This document shows, piece after piece, positions 1 to 12,363 of a DNA stretch of 64,000 bases (within the stretch, counting starts at the first letter, position 1; each line of letters starts with the position of its first letter). This stretch comes from Ancistrus triradiatus (taxonomy: Eukaryota > Chordata > Actinopteri > Siluriformes > Loricariidae), in the NCBI GenBank assembly GCA_025084515.1, contig JAJAGP010000354.1, forward strand, positions 394,428 to 458,427, given 5' to 3'. The notes under the pieces are model-generated. The model was not told where the DNA came from. It ran no database searches and was given only the letters and a program-made list of their open reading frames with translations. Both the position numbers and the translations under genes were made by a program.

Positions 1-355
1 AGGCCTACACATTTGCTCCATCGACTCCCAGAGACACATGGGCATCAAGTAGTGTCTATTAGCTCTGTGTCTGAGAGCTTGATTTATTTGACGTCGCATC
101 AATGGCTATTCACCACAGGAGCAAGGTTGCATTGATCCTCATTATACACATTCATACAGGGCTAATTTAGAGCGACCAATTAACCTAACATGTTTTTGAA
201 ATGTTGGAAGAAACCTGGAATAAACCCATGCAGACATGTTGAGAACACACAGGTGGAGTTCAAGGTTGGAATCTAACTATGGGTCTCTGGAGTTGTGAGG
301 TGACCATGCTAACCATGTGTGTCACCATGCCACCTGAGTTTAGTGAACTACCAGT
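1..355 (+). repeat. Dispersed teleost repeat, copy 1
   Basis: Diverged copy of an interspersed repeat that recurs at 25073-25360 and partly at 36530-36640. Shared landmarks are a block reading 'acattcatac..ggcta.tttagag' near 148 and one reading 'ctctggag.tgtgag' near 285. The copies agree only roughly, so this family is old. I cannot assign it to a named class. No gene is seen in it. Confidence 0.6.
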
Positions 356-394
356 ATGGCGCTGTTGTTTATTTAATCATTTGATTGTCTAAAA

Positions 395-1166
395 CAGTGG
401 TTCTCAAACCTTTTAGACCAAGAACCCATCCATTGTCAAACCAAAACTTCCAAGTACCACCTATGAGTCTCATCACAAGAACACATGCACCGCAAACACA
501 CTTTTACACAGTAGCCATTTTGAGTCTGCAGGTTTATCCTACAAATGCACATGTTTAGCACTCACGTGTCTTCTTAGACGTGCTGGTTTCATGCTCTTTT
601 TGCTGGGAATTTCACAGCACACAGCCCATTGTGATCTTGATTCTTCCCCTGTCCCACTGAGGTGAATCTCAAACTTAAACCTGTGTCATACCATCCCAGA
701 GTGCTTTTCAGAGCTTGCTAACACTAACAGTGTTGCCTGTGTCTACATTAGCATCGGCTGATGCAAGGGCGGGTGATGAATTGACTTTGTCTTGACCTAA
801 TTCAACACGTGTGTTTGATTTACCACCTTGAGCTCATTGCTCCTGGCATCTGCTACCTTCATCCATGATGTAATAGTTGATTTCCTCGAGGCATTCATTT
901 TATTTAAGTTTTTTAATTTTTTTTAACTACTGTTTCAGACAAATGCAAGACTTACACATAATGTCTTTGGGGAATCGAATATTGGGAAGCAGCAAGTGGT
1001 ATATTTAAACATAAAACAAATTAATTTTATTAAAACAAAATTGTCTGAACATGTAATTTCTAAATTTACATTTGTAATGTAAATTTTAGATTTTTACGTA
1101 TATTTACAGAGGTCATCTGGTGTACCACCTCATACACCTCATGGTACCACAGTTTGAGAACCACTG
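395..1166. mobile_element. hAT-type DNA transposon, non-autonomous
   Basis: Terminal inverted repeats begin CAGTGGTTCTCAAAC and match the complement of the right end at about 1152-1166. Both ends are flanked by the same 8 bp, GTCTAAAA (387-394 and 1167-1174), which is the target-site duplication length of hAT elements. The 772-bp interior has no transposase frame, so this is a deletion derivative moved in trans. Confidence 0.88.
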
Positions 1167-1174
1167 GTCTAAAA

Positions 1175-2690
1175 CATTTAATTCCACCAAGATATATGAA
1201 TAATATAAACATTTTGGTAAACATTTAATTTACTACGTTTTGAAGGTAAGCTGGGCTTCCAGTATAATCTTAAAGCAATCACCAGTGGTTTAATGCCTTT
1301 TTATGGTTAGAACAACCACACAGAAATTATACCTCAGGTGGTGCTATTCTACTGACCCACCACTGTAGAGACCCATGTTTGGGGCACTGCACAGACAAAA
1401 TTGGCCATGCCTGATGGAAGGAAGGCCCGATAAGAAATCAGCTCTCTGCTACTGGAACAGCAGTGCTTTGGCAGTTGGAGGTGCTAGCTAAAGGTGACGG
1501 ATGGACATGGCCAGCATAATCCATTCCTTCCTGTGGATCCATTATCTTCTAGCTGTCAGTGGAAAGAAGAAGTCACCCTCCACGTGTTGTAAGGAGGCAC
1601 CGGATGGTCTACGATCTTCCTCCCTCAAAGAAGAGGTCAAGCACATGTCAAACTCTCCCTCCCTGAAAACAAATTATTATGTTGGACCACAAAATACTTT
1701 CCTATTAATATGGAGATGTGGGAAATTCTTTACAGTATGTGTGCGACAGAGTGAGAGAGAAGAAGAGAATGTGTGGGTGTGTTGGGTTAAGTCGAAGGCT
1801 TAAGCACTGATTAGACGGTGTGGATGGTGGTGAGAAGGAGGGGGGGCAGGATTAGAAATTCTGAGGTGCTGACACACTCTCAATACAGACAGGATCAGAC
1901 TCATTTAAGATAGATGGGATTACTAACCAGTATGACATTTTTATGAGGGGAACCCTTCGACTTGTGAACCTCACCAATTACGTGGCAATGATGACTCCAA
2001 ATACCACATTGAGCTGCTGCAAGCAACACCAGAAAGAATGATAGCACAGCTGATGGAGCATTAAGTGAACTCCACACACACTGCATGTATGTCAAACCCT
2101 AGACATTCCTGTTCAGCGTTCAGCTATTACATTTTATATGTGCTATTTGGAGCTTTCTAACCGCTATTTCAAAATATCATTACTATTAAAATGGTGTACA
2201 GTATTTGTTTATGGTACTGTATTAAATTGTAAAATGTAACTTTCTAAAGGAGCTGTTAAAACAACCTTTAGAGGGAACAAGTTTATTTTGAACATCTTTC
2301 TGGAAATGTAGTTAAACCATTAACACATCAACACCAACGTCTGCTAGTACATCTTCAGGAAAGGTGTAAAAATTATCACACACCATATTTAATGTTTTAT
2401 GTCATTGATGACCTATCTGATTTTGGACCAAGAAACATGCAGTCCTTAATCTTGGTCCTTAATCACCTATTCCTGGAAAGATTTGTCTCTAAAATGTTCA
2501 CTGCTTGTTAGGGTTCGCCATATTAAAAACCCAGAAAATAAAAATACGAAGGTTTTGGACACAAATGGAGTTAGCTCCAGATGGAAGTAGTTAACCAAAA
2601 TATAAATAAATAAAATAAATAAAAAGTTCACCAAATGAAAGCTGAAAATAAACCGAAAAAAGAAAACGCACGTCGCAAGTGGACAGCGCC
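1175..2690. other. Stretch with no recognised gene
   Basis: AT-rich ordinary-looking sequence. Open frames of 64-100 codons occur on both strands (for example 1501-1803 +) but none has splice context, domain-like sequence or compositional support. No clear repeat termini were seen. Confidence 0.5.
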
Positions 2691-2699
2691 CATATTCAC

Positions 2700-3490
2700 T
2701 ATACACCTACGATGCGTCTACGATGTGTATGGTGTACAGGTCCGCGCATGCGCAAAGCATCAGATAACTACGCGGAGAATCCGCTAAGGTGACTCACGGT
2801 CCTCCCATGACTTCCAGGAGCATGAGGCTGAGCGGAACGTCTGCGAAAAGCATCTCACGGTTCTCCAAAGGTTTCAGGGAGCATGAGGCTGATGAGGGAA
2901 TGAAAAGGATGAGACTATAAATAAGCTCAAATAAGCTATAAATGAGTGCAATCGTGAGGGGAGCAACCTATTCCCCCGATCGCAAGGGAAGAGTGGTGAG
3001 CGGCGCGATAAGGAGAAGGCAGGGCGTGCTTCGCCGCAGTGAGCGTGCCCAAAAACAAGCCCAGGAAATCCGGCGTTAGTGTGCTGGGATCTTTCCCTAC
3101 GCTGGCATCTAAACCCTAATGTACCTGACCAGCCTCCTGACTGGCCCCCATCTGACAATCTACGAATCACCAGTCGTACCTTTGTCCCTATCAAAAAAAC
3201 AGCCCACAAAACTATGGACAAAAAAAGCCGTGTAAAGGCTTTTAGCGATAGCGCGAATGCTATGGCAGCTGGTTTAGCAGGAGTCAGGTAAGGGCTGGTG
3301 CAGCCGCAGGGTTGTCAATGATGCCACAACATGTGTGGACTAACAGGTGTGCTTATATAGCCCAAACAACAGTGTTGGGAATTTTAGCGCAATAAGCCAA
3401 ATAGGGGACTGGCGCATCCGCGATCGTGCTAAGAGTGCTCACGCCGCAAAAATGAGTCAACGCTGGCCTCTAGTGGCCCAAGCGTGACCC
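2700..3490. other. Unidentified CpG-containing stretch with a 61-bp tandem duplication
   Basis: CpG dinucleotides are much denser than in the flanks. A 61-bp unit starting CTCACGG is repeated at 2793 and 2854, with GAGCATGAGGCTGA recurring 61 bp apart at 2818 and 2879. It could be a decayed LTR or other retroelement remnant, or an unmethylated regulatory region. A 70-codon + strand frame at 3079-3291 has no recognisable domain. I could not identify termini. Confidence 0.35.
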
Positions 3491-3509
3491 GTAACACTGC
3501 TTTCACATT

Positions 3510-3910
3510 TAAGATATTCATCAGTTCAAATTTTGCCTTTATAATGTGTGCAGCATGTGATTTTGCATTGCCTTGTCAAAAAAATGCATGGACGACCCTG
3601 TAAAAGATGTCATCATGAAGGCAGCTTTTGTTGCTCTAAATTCTCAATGTGCTTTTTGGCTTTAATGCTGCCATCACAGACGTGTAAATGACCTTTGCCA
3701 AGGGCACTGACCCAACCCCATACCATGACAGACCCTAGCATTTGGACTGGTCTGGATGGTTCTTTTCGTATTCGGTTCGGAGCACATGGTGTCAATTTCT
3801 CTCAAAAAAAGAAACTGGAAAATCTGGATTACTGATTCGTCTGACCACAGTATACTTTTCCACTGTATGATCCATTACAGATATCCTCGAGCCCAGGGAA
3901 TCTGATGTTG
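3510..3910 (-). mobile_element. Degenerate DNA transposon remnant, antisense
   Basis: Sequence resembles a widespread fish DNA-transposon coding region read on the minus strand, including the segment around 3720-3850. The frame is broken repeatedly and ends are not visible. The family name is uncertain. Confidence 0.45.
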
Positions 3911-3979
3911 TATCTGGGCACATTTAACATAAGGCTTCTTTTTAGCACAGTTACGTTTTAATTGACATTTGCTAATGTA

Positions 3980-4380
3980 ACTCCATATCGGCCCACCCTT
4001 CACAGCTATAACAGCTTCAACTCTTCTGGGAAGGCGTTCCACAAGGTTTAGAAGTTTGTTTATTTAGGTCAGGACTCTGTGCAGACCAGTCAGGTTCTTC
4101 CACACCATAAGAAACCAATCAGGGTTAGAGACCTCTGCCGGACTGGTCCAGGGGACACTTATGCCTGCGCTAGTCCATCGCAAACTTCAAAACCCCACCA
4201 TATGCCCCCAGGCCCTCAGAAACTCACATTCGCAGCAGCTGGGCCACAGGAGCTGTTATATTGTGACATAAAAATCAGAATTAAACCTACAAATGCAAAA
4301 TTCAGTTTCCCACACAGTATCAGGACACTGTTTTTTACACACAGCTTGGATGAATACATTCACTTTTGAACAGCAGTGTT
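3980..4380 (-). mobile_element. Tc1-type transposon fragment
   Basis: Contains blocks typical of the antisense strand of fish Tc1 transposases, such as 'ctcttctgggaaggc' near 4020 and 'tcaggactctgtgcagaccagtcaggttcttccacacc' split over 4069-4106, corresponding to the conserved SPDLNP-type region. Internally deleted; no intact frame. Confidence 0.5.
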
Positions 4381-4496
4381 AACAATGACATCCTGTTTAG
4401 CGATTTGCAGTCACTTTTTAAATGATATGACATTTATTGGGTCATTATCACTGTGTACATGTTGAAATAACAAGTGGTATTTTTGTCTTGATGCAT

Positions 4497-4955
4497 GCTC
4501 AATGATCCAGGTAAGAAAATCCAAGAAATTGAATCAGTTCATCTGGACATATATTTTATTGGAGAAACGTTTCGTCACTCATCTAAGTGACTTCTTCAGT
4601 CTCAGCAGTTGGAAAACTTCCCCAATCTTATATAACAGCACGTTGCAATAACGACTGGTACCAGCACCATTACATAACAATGGGGACCGGGTGATCAGTT
4701 AATATGCAGATTTTTACATAGCCATTAACGGACAAAAATGTCCACGTTGTTTGGCCATTCACAAATGATTGGGGAAGGACACGTGGGCTGTATATAAGAT
4801 TGGGGTGGGACAAAAGTTTTCCAAACTGCTGAACTAAAAAGAAGTCACTTAAAGATTGAGTTGACGAAAACGGTTTCTCCAAATTAATAAAATTCTATGT
4901 CCAGATTGAACTGATTCAATTTCTTGGCTTTTCTTCTTTAACCCTGGATCATGGA
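4497..4955. repeat. Foldback (large inverted-repeat) element
   Basis: Two arms of roughly 110 bp are inverted copies of each other. The left arm, about 4502-4612, carries GAATCAGTTCATCTGGACAT and GGAGAAACGTTTCGTCACTC. The right arm, about 4840-4945, carries their complements in reverse order. The spacer is about 230 bp. The arms are imperfect, so the element is not brand new. A partial relative occurs near 34046-34110. Class uncertain: possibly a MITE or an inverted pair of retroelement tails. Confidence 0.7.
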
Positions 4956-7900
4956 GCATTGGGCATCAAGGAGGCGTTTTGACTCAATGTGGGCAAAAGA
5001 TTGCAAAAAACGCGTACGGAGGGAAAGCGTACGACAAAAACAGGGCTCGTAAGATGGCTGATTAACAGGAAACCAACCTGAGATTCAACCTCAGATGCAG
5101 ACAGAAATGGGGATCACTTCCAAAAGCGTTCTTGCAAATGAAAATCCTCAGTAAAAGGGCCACCGGGCCAAACCAAAAAATCCTCCCAGAAGGCACAGAA
5201 AACCAGCTTGCTGAATAATGAACGGAGTGCAGGACCAAAAAAAACCAAACTTACATCGATTTGATTTGAAAGTCAAGAGGGAGAGGAACCACATTCCGAC
5301 AGAGGACTACATCTTGTCTAGACGGAGCGGGACCACCTTCTTGCATTGTGATTTCAAACTTCACAGAAAAAGGGCTCGGTTAGCACAACATTGGGAAGTC
5401 GGAAAAAAAACTAGGCAGCAGGGAAGAAAGTTCGATCTTTCTTGGCGGCACGGCAAGAGGACCCAACCGGGCGGGACGGGGATGATAATTCTCAAAGGCT
5501 GGAAGGGAGGAGATGAGGGGGAAACAGAAACAAACCAATCGGTTGGATGTGGGACCACAAATGGGTGGAGAAAAACTTGGTCTGAAACAGAGAAACTCAC
5601 CAAGGGGCGGGAAGGAAAAGAAGAAGGAAAGGGAAGAAGGGAAAAAGACATCTTGGCTAAGGGACTGAATTTTTGCTGTGGGACACCGAGGAACAAATAC
5701 CATAAGTGGAACTGATCACTGCCCCCGGAGGGAAAACAGCAATCCGCAACAACAAAAATTTTTGAGGACATGGAAAAAAAGGAGAACAACTGCGGAATTT
5801 TAAAGTTTTCCGACTGTCTTAGCCAAACGCAACGCCACCGCCCGTCTAAACATTCAAGCCAGAGAGGGAAAAAGGAAGGCACTTTCCCCACGACTCTTCA
5901 GTTAAGATTAAAATTGGGGGGACATTTCATCATCCTTTCCAGCGGACAAAAGGCAAGGGTGGCCCTGTTTATTTTATATGAACCAGAACAGGGAACTATC
6001 ATGGAAGGAAAGTTTATGACTTCTCCTCTTAAGAGAAGGGGCACAATAATACTTATGAGCCCCTGAAAACGAAGATCCTGTAGGTGGGTACAAGAAAAGA
6101 GGGTGTGATAGATTGTCTGAAGCTTTTAGAACAGGACAAAGCTATTGACCGGCCTCTGTAACACCAAGATTCTTTACCAGGGGAAGGCTAACCTAGTCTT
6201 GTACGGTTTAAACCTAAGATACATAAACAAGGATTGGGCCATGGCGGCCCATTGTGTTGTATGGATCAACTTTAAGTGACTACAACAATCGCAAGTTTCT
6301 GGGCCATCGATTCCTCCAAAAAAACCCGGTGGTAGGCCAGCCGGGTCATCACATCCACGAACACACATGGATTTCGTGGGATAAAAGGTTTTGAGGGACG
6401 TCATTTAGGGGGAGGACGGATTGAAAAACAATGGGTCTCGTTTTGGATTGTACCCACATTTCCTCTTCACGATGCGTTCCAGTTTTCTGAGGCAGTAGGA
6501 GGTGTCCGAGTAAAAAACTACAGGATGACCACACTCTCAGCAAATAGGGACCACCCTTAACTCGTGACCAGGTGTGTTTGGCTTCTGGGAGGGCTGTGTC
6601 TGCAATCCACTATTTCAACATGAACAAGAGGAAGGCAAGTACTAATAGGCAGAAGGAAAGAAGGAAGAAACATTGGGGTGCTATGGGGCCTCCCAGGTTT
6701 CACCCATCGTGGGCCAAACACCTGTAATGGAAGAAAAGGAGTGGAAGGAAAAAAGAAGGGGCACGAAGGATCCTATCCAGGAAACACCACCCAGGCCAAT
6801 TGTTCAGATAATGTGGATGACCACCTTGGGTTAAAAATTAATCTTATTAAATATCCAGGGAAGTGCCACATTTTCACCAACCACCTCAACTCAGTAGGGA
6901 CAAAAAACACCATTAAGTTCCACCAGGGAAGGATGTGAAGAACGGCAGGATTAGGGCCTTCTTGGATTATTGTGAGGTGTGATTGGAGATTTTGGGGGAC
7001 GAATTGAAGTCGATGTTGTTGTTTACCGTTAAGCCAAAACATAACGGATCAGTAACTTAAGTTTGACCTCTCATCATCCCTTGTAGCACAAATAGGAGTT
7101 ATCAGGGACACTGGGTACCACGAGAGACAGCGTTTTCCCCCCCCCCCCCCCCCCCCCCCCCAACTGACACCAGCGGCCAAGGGATGGGAGAGGAAGAGAA
7201 AAAGAGAAATCTCCACATTAAGGGCAGGGCCCTGGGGCAAAATGTGGTTATCCGAATTGGGGCCCTTTGGTCAAAAAAGACGGGTTTTTTAAAAAGACGC
7301 CCCCAAACAGTTGCTCCAGCAGATCGACGAGAACGGAGGGGAGAGAACAAACAACGCGAGGGTTAAGGCGTTAAACCAAGTGGTGATTGCATATGTGGGC
7401 AGGGAAACATCTCTGAAACCAATTGAGACGCATTATTTGGCCAAAAAACCACCGAGGTTCTCAGTGGCTTTCAAAACCCCACAAAAAACCACGGCTACGC
7501 CAGAAGAAACAAAACGGGGTTCCACCCAAAGGGATGGGTCCCCCAGCACAAAACAAGAGTAATGTAAGTCTGGTACGCTGGTTTACGTGCCAGGAGGGAT
7601 TTGCCAGGAACTGTACATCGGGGAGGAAAGGGAAGGGAGGGGAGGGGAAAACCAAACAAGGCCATGGCGAAACGGAGGTGGGATGGGCAAACAAACATAG
7701 GAGGGAGCTACTCATCAGGTCCAGGACTCTGCGGTTTACACCCACTCTTTTCAAAGATTTGGAAAGATGTGCAGAGATCCTTGATTAGGGAGGAACGATT
7801 GGTTTGAAAAGTGGGGTAAATAATTTTAAAATAATAATTTTATAAAAAAGAAAGCCATTTTGTAAAAAGGGACAAACACGGTCCAATTCCCCTGAAAAAA

Positions 7901-9570
7901 CAACAAACCGAGGAGGGGGGGGGGCCTCGGGAGACACCTCTCACCATACTTTAACAATGGAAGGCCATCGGCAGCCCCCTTCCCCAAATCCATGTGAAAA
8001 ACTGATTTCCAATTTTCTTTGGAGGGTTTTTTCTGGACTGGCGAAAAAAAAAAATTAAAAAAACACTTGAGAGGGTGAGAGAGAAAGAATAATGAAAAAT
8101 GACAGAACCGTTTTATTTTCCAGCACCAAAACTCAACCGGAATTTTTAACACCAAAATAGGAGGGGGGCGCGTGGCTATGGGGTCACATGGGGACCCGTC
8201 ACCCCAAGGGACTTTTAACGGGTTGCCGCCTTCACAAAACAAAACACCCCGCTTCACTTGTGGGAAAAGGTGTCCGCGAATTAGAAGCAATGTCAGAAGC
8301 AAATAAAAGAAAGGCATTATTAATTAACTGTAAAAACAGGTCACAGTTTTTAGTTTTTAGTTTTGGGCAGACATTCATTTGTTTTGTGTTTAACTTTGGC
8401 ACAAATATGTAAAACTCCATAACTGCGCAGGAGCTAATCAAAAACAGGAAAAGTGAAGGCAGAGATCGACGAAAGGCGTTGGGGATGCGTAGCCGCAGGG
8501 TCAGTGTGAGGTTTGTCGGGCTGGGTGGCTGAGTGAAAAGTGTGTGTTTGAAGAGCCGGTGATTTAACTGAAGGAACCACGTTAAAGTTCACAGGGGGAA
8601 GAAAAGAAGCAGAAGGCAGGATGAATTTAACCATATAAAAGCACGTTTGCACGAAAATAAGTGGTTTGGGAAAAGTATGAACCGCTGGAAGTAATCAACC
8701 AGCTTGCCAAAAACAAAAAGGCTAGCTGGGTGCTACTGCATACAAGTCAAAGTTTGGCATTTACCTTGGTGATGGGAAGAAAAGGACCAAACGTTTACCG
8801 GCCAGAAGGACAAACAGAAGGGAAAGGAAAAAGAAACCGGTAGGGACCTGTGGATAGAAAAAAGCAAAAACCGAGAATATTCGGATTTATTCTTACATGC
8901 AAAGCGGAAAGGTGGTAGAAAGCAAAAAAAGAGTGGTTTAGAAAAAGCAAAAAAAAATGGGTCCAACCCCAAAGAGCAGCGCCTCGGTTAAAAACCGATT
9001 TAAAAAAGCTGAGAGGAACGGGATAGAGCTGTGGGGGGAGGACAGATTGGTGTTGCTGGGACTTTACCGGTGCGAACCGTAGGCGGGGAGTAAAGAAGTA
9101 AAACCGCGATTGTACCCTACCTGGGGTGGTAGGGACCAAACAGTCCAGGTGGAGACTCAGGGCAATCCGTAACTGTACTGTGGAGTCCTTAAGGGAAAAA
9201 ACTACAGTAAACTGTTCTTAGAAGAGTTGTGTTTGTAATGTTGTAACTATGTGTTGTTGGTTTAGGGTAAGGTTTTCAGGGGGGAAAAAGAGGAAGAAAA
9301 GAATGGTGAAATCTGTGGGGGGAGGGGGGGGATGGGTCAGGAATTTTTTCTGTTAAGGGTGGGTGATGGTGATAATTCGAGTTAAAAAATGCCAACTCTA
9401 CCCAAAAATTAAACGTAATGTAACAGCTGATTTAATGCTTGATTTCTTTTTTTCTTTTTTGACACCAGTAACTGGGACCTTGCATCAGCATGATCAAATA
9501 ATACACTTAAAAAGGTTAGCTCAAGGGTTATGTATTAGTAGCTTTTACAAAATTTATAGATGGGGCACTC
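4956..9570. other. Unidentified purine-rich block with apparent sequencing errors
   Basis: The + strand is strongly enriched in A and G, with many homopolymer runs, including 25 C in a row at 7137-7161. Overlapping open frames on both strands (for example 5218-5715 + and 5361-5891 -) reflect base composition rather than coding constraint. I could not recognise a gene, retroelement domain or transposon end. Neighbouring elements that I can recognise carry many homopolymer insertions, so this block probably does too and any real frame would be broken. Confidence 0.5.
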
Positions 9571-12363
9571 TACCGTAGCTGTCCTCTGTGTGGAAACTTG
9601 GGAGTTGGACTGTACAGTAGCTGTAAACTTGGTGTGGAAGGTGGGGTAATAAGTGTACGGTAGTTGTTACTTGGTTGTTGGACGTGGGTAACTGTGTACA
9701 GTAGTGTACTTGATGGGTGGAATTGAGTAACGCTCACAGAAGTGTTGTTACTTGTTTTGTGGAAGTGGGGTAAAGTGTACCAGTAGTTGTTACTTGGTGT
9801 GGAAAGTGGGTAAGTGTTACAGTAGTTCGTTTTTACTTGTGTGGAAGTGGGGTAACTCTACAGTAGTTGTACTTGATGTGGAATGAGTAAAACTGTAAAC
9901 AGTAGTTGTAACTGGGGTGGGAAGGGGGTAAGTGTACAGTTAGTTGTAACTTTGGTTTGGGGAAGTGGGTAAAGTGTACAGTCGTTTGTTTACTTGGTTG
10001 TGGAAATGGAGTAACTCTACAGTAGTTGTAACTTGGGTGGAACAGTGGGGTAACTTTCTTAACAGTAGGTTGTACTTGGTGTTGAATGGTAAACGTACAG
10101 TAGTTGTAATTGTGTGGAAGTGGGTTAAGTGTTACAGTAGTTGTACTTGGTGTGGAAGGTAAGTGGGTAAATGTAGCAGTGTACCAAGTAGTTGTTACTT
10201 GGTGTGGAAGTGGGTAACTGTACAGTTAGTGTACCTTGGTGTGGGGATGGAAGGTGTGGTGGGTAACCTGTTACAGTTAGCTTGTAAACCTTTGGTGTGG
10301 GAAATTTGGAGTGACTGGTACAGTTAGCTGTTTACTTGGTGTGGGATGAAGTGGGACGGTAACAGTAGCTGTTTTTAATTTGGTTTTGGTGTGGAATTGA
10401 GAGTGAACTGTCAGTAGCTGTACTTGGGTGTGGAAATTGAAGTGACTGTACAAGTAAGCTGTTTGTTACTTGGTGTGGAAGTGAGTGACTGTACAGTAGC
10501 TGTTACTGGTGTGTGGAATTGAGTGGGACTTGTACAGTAGCTGTTACTTTGGTGTGAATTTGAGGGTGACTGTAACAGTAGCTTGGTTTACCTTGGTGTG
10601 GATGAGTGGGGACTGCTTACAGAGCTTGTACTTGGGGTTTGGTGGGGAATTGAGGGGACTGTACAGTAGCTGTTGACTTGGTGTGGAAATGAGTGAATGT
10701 ACAGTAGCTGTACTTGGTGTGGAATTGAGTGGGACGTTACAGGTAGCTGTTTTTACTTGTGTGGGAATTTTGAGTGGGCTGTACAGTAGCGTGTACTTGG
10801 TGTGGAAATTTTGAGTGGGACTGGTAACAGTAGCCTTAGCTGTACTTGGTGTGGAAGTGATGGACTGTACAGTAGCTGTAACTGGTTGGTGTAATTTGCG
10901 GTGACTGTACAGTTAGTTGTACTTGGCCTTTTTTTTTTGTGTGGAATTGAGAGTAAAACTGTCCAGTAGTTGTACTGGTGTGGAAAGTGGGGTAAGGTAC
11001 AGTAGGTTGTACTTGGTGTGGAAAGTGGGGGTACACAGTGGACAGGTAAGATGTACTTGGAGTGTTGGGGAAATTGAGTGATGTTACAGTAGCTGTTTTA
11101 ACTTGTTGTGGAATGAGTGAATGTACAGTAGCTGTTTACTTGGTTGGTGGGGGACGGTGAGTGACTGTACAGTAGCTAGCTGTACTTGGTCTGTGTAATT
11201 TGAGTAAACTGTACAGTAGTTGTTGACTTGGTTGTGGAATTGAGTAACTGTACCCCAGTAGTTGTACTTGTGTGAGGAAGTGGGGTAAGTGTTACAGTAG
11301 TTGTAACTTGGTGTGGAAAACGTGGGTAAGTGTTACAGTTAGCTGTACTTGGGTGGAAATTGAGGTGGACTATACAGTACTGTAATTGGTTGTGGGAAAT
11401 TGAAGTGACTGTACAGTTTAGCTGGTACTTGGTGTGGAAAGTGAGTAAAAACTGTAACAGTAGTGTACTTGGTGTGTAATTTAGTGATGGTACAGTAGTT
11501 GTAACTTGGTGTGTAATTGAGTGACCTGGTTACAGGTTAGTTGTAATTGGTTGTGTAATGAGTGAAAAACTGATAACAGTAGTTGTTACTTGGGTGTGGA
11601 AAGTGGGTAAGGTACAGTTAAGTTGTTACTTGGTGTGGGGAAGAGTGGGGGTGGGTAAACTACAGTAGTGTAACTGGTGTTGAGTGGGAGTGAACTGTTA
11701 CAGGTAGTTTTGTAACTTGGTGGTGTGGAATTGGAAGTGACCTGTACCGTAGTTTTGTACTGGTGTGAAGTGGGGTAAAGTTGTAACAGTAGTTGTACTT
11801 GGTGGTGGAAAGGCGGTAAAACTACAGTTGTTTGTACTTGGTGTGGAATGAGGTGGATGTACAGTTAAAGTTGGTAACTTGGTTGTTGGAACAGTGGGTA
11901 AGTGTAACAGTTAGTTGTTACTTGGTTGTGGGGGGGAATTGAGTGAACTGACAGTAGCTGTAATTGGTGTTCTGTTGTTGGGAAGTGGGCGTACTACAGT
12001 AGTTGTTACTGGTGTGGAATTTTTGACGCGGACTGTGACAGGAGCTGTTACCTTGTTGTGGAAATGTGAGTGGACTGTTAAACCAGTTAGGCTTTGTTAA
12101 CTTGGTGTGGATGTAATTGAGTAACTGTACCAGTAAGTTGTATTTGGTGTGTAATTGACAGTGGGACTGTTACAGTAGTTGTTACTGGGTGTGGAAAAAT
12201 TGGGGAGTGAACTGACAGTAGCTGTTTTTTACTTGGTGTGGGAAAGGGAAGTGGGTTAAACTACAGTTTAGATGTTACTTGTGTGGAAGGAGGGGAAAGT
12301 GGGGGTAAACTACAGTAGATGTACTTGGGTGGGGAAAAAATGTGGGGTAACTGTTACAGTAGT
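9571..12363. repeat. Minisatellite array, unit about 36 bp
   Basis: About 75 imperfect tandem copies of a unit built from ACTTGGTGTGGAA, a spacer, and GTACAGTAGCTGTAC. Two unit types alternate in blocks: one with AGTGGGTAA and AGTTGT, prominent before about 10250, and one with TTGAGTGAC and AGCTGT, prominent from about 10300 to 11200. Later units are mixed. Unit length varies mostly through extra bases in short homopolymers. The core GTACAG-TAG-CTGTAC is an inverted repeat. Confidence 0.93.

Noticed and set aside
5218..5891. Long overlapping open frames on both strands (165 and 176 codons)
   Set aside because: They arise from A/G-rich composition, overlap in antisense, show no domain and lie in error-rich sequence.
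7137..7161. Run of 25 C as a functional quadruplex or i-motif
   Set aside because: It sits in error-rich sequence, so its length cannot be trusted.
9571..12363. Possible CRISPR-like array
   Set aside because: Units are contiguous with no unique spacers, and the genome is eukaryotic; it is a minisatellite.
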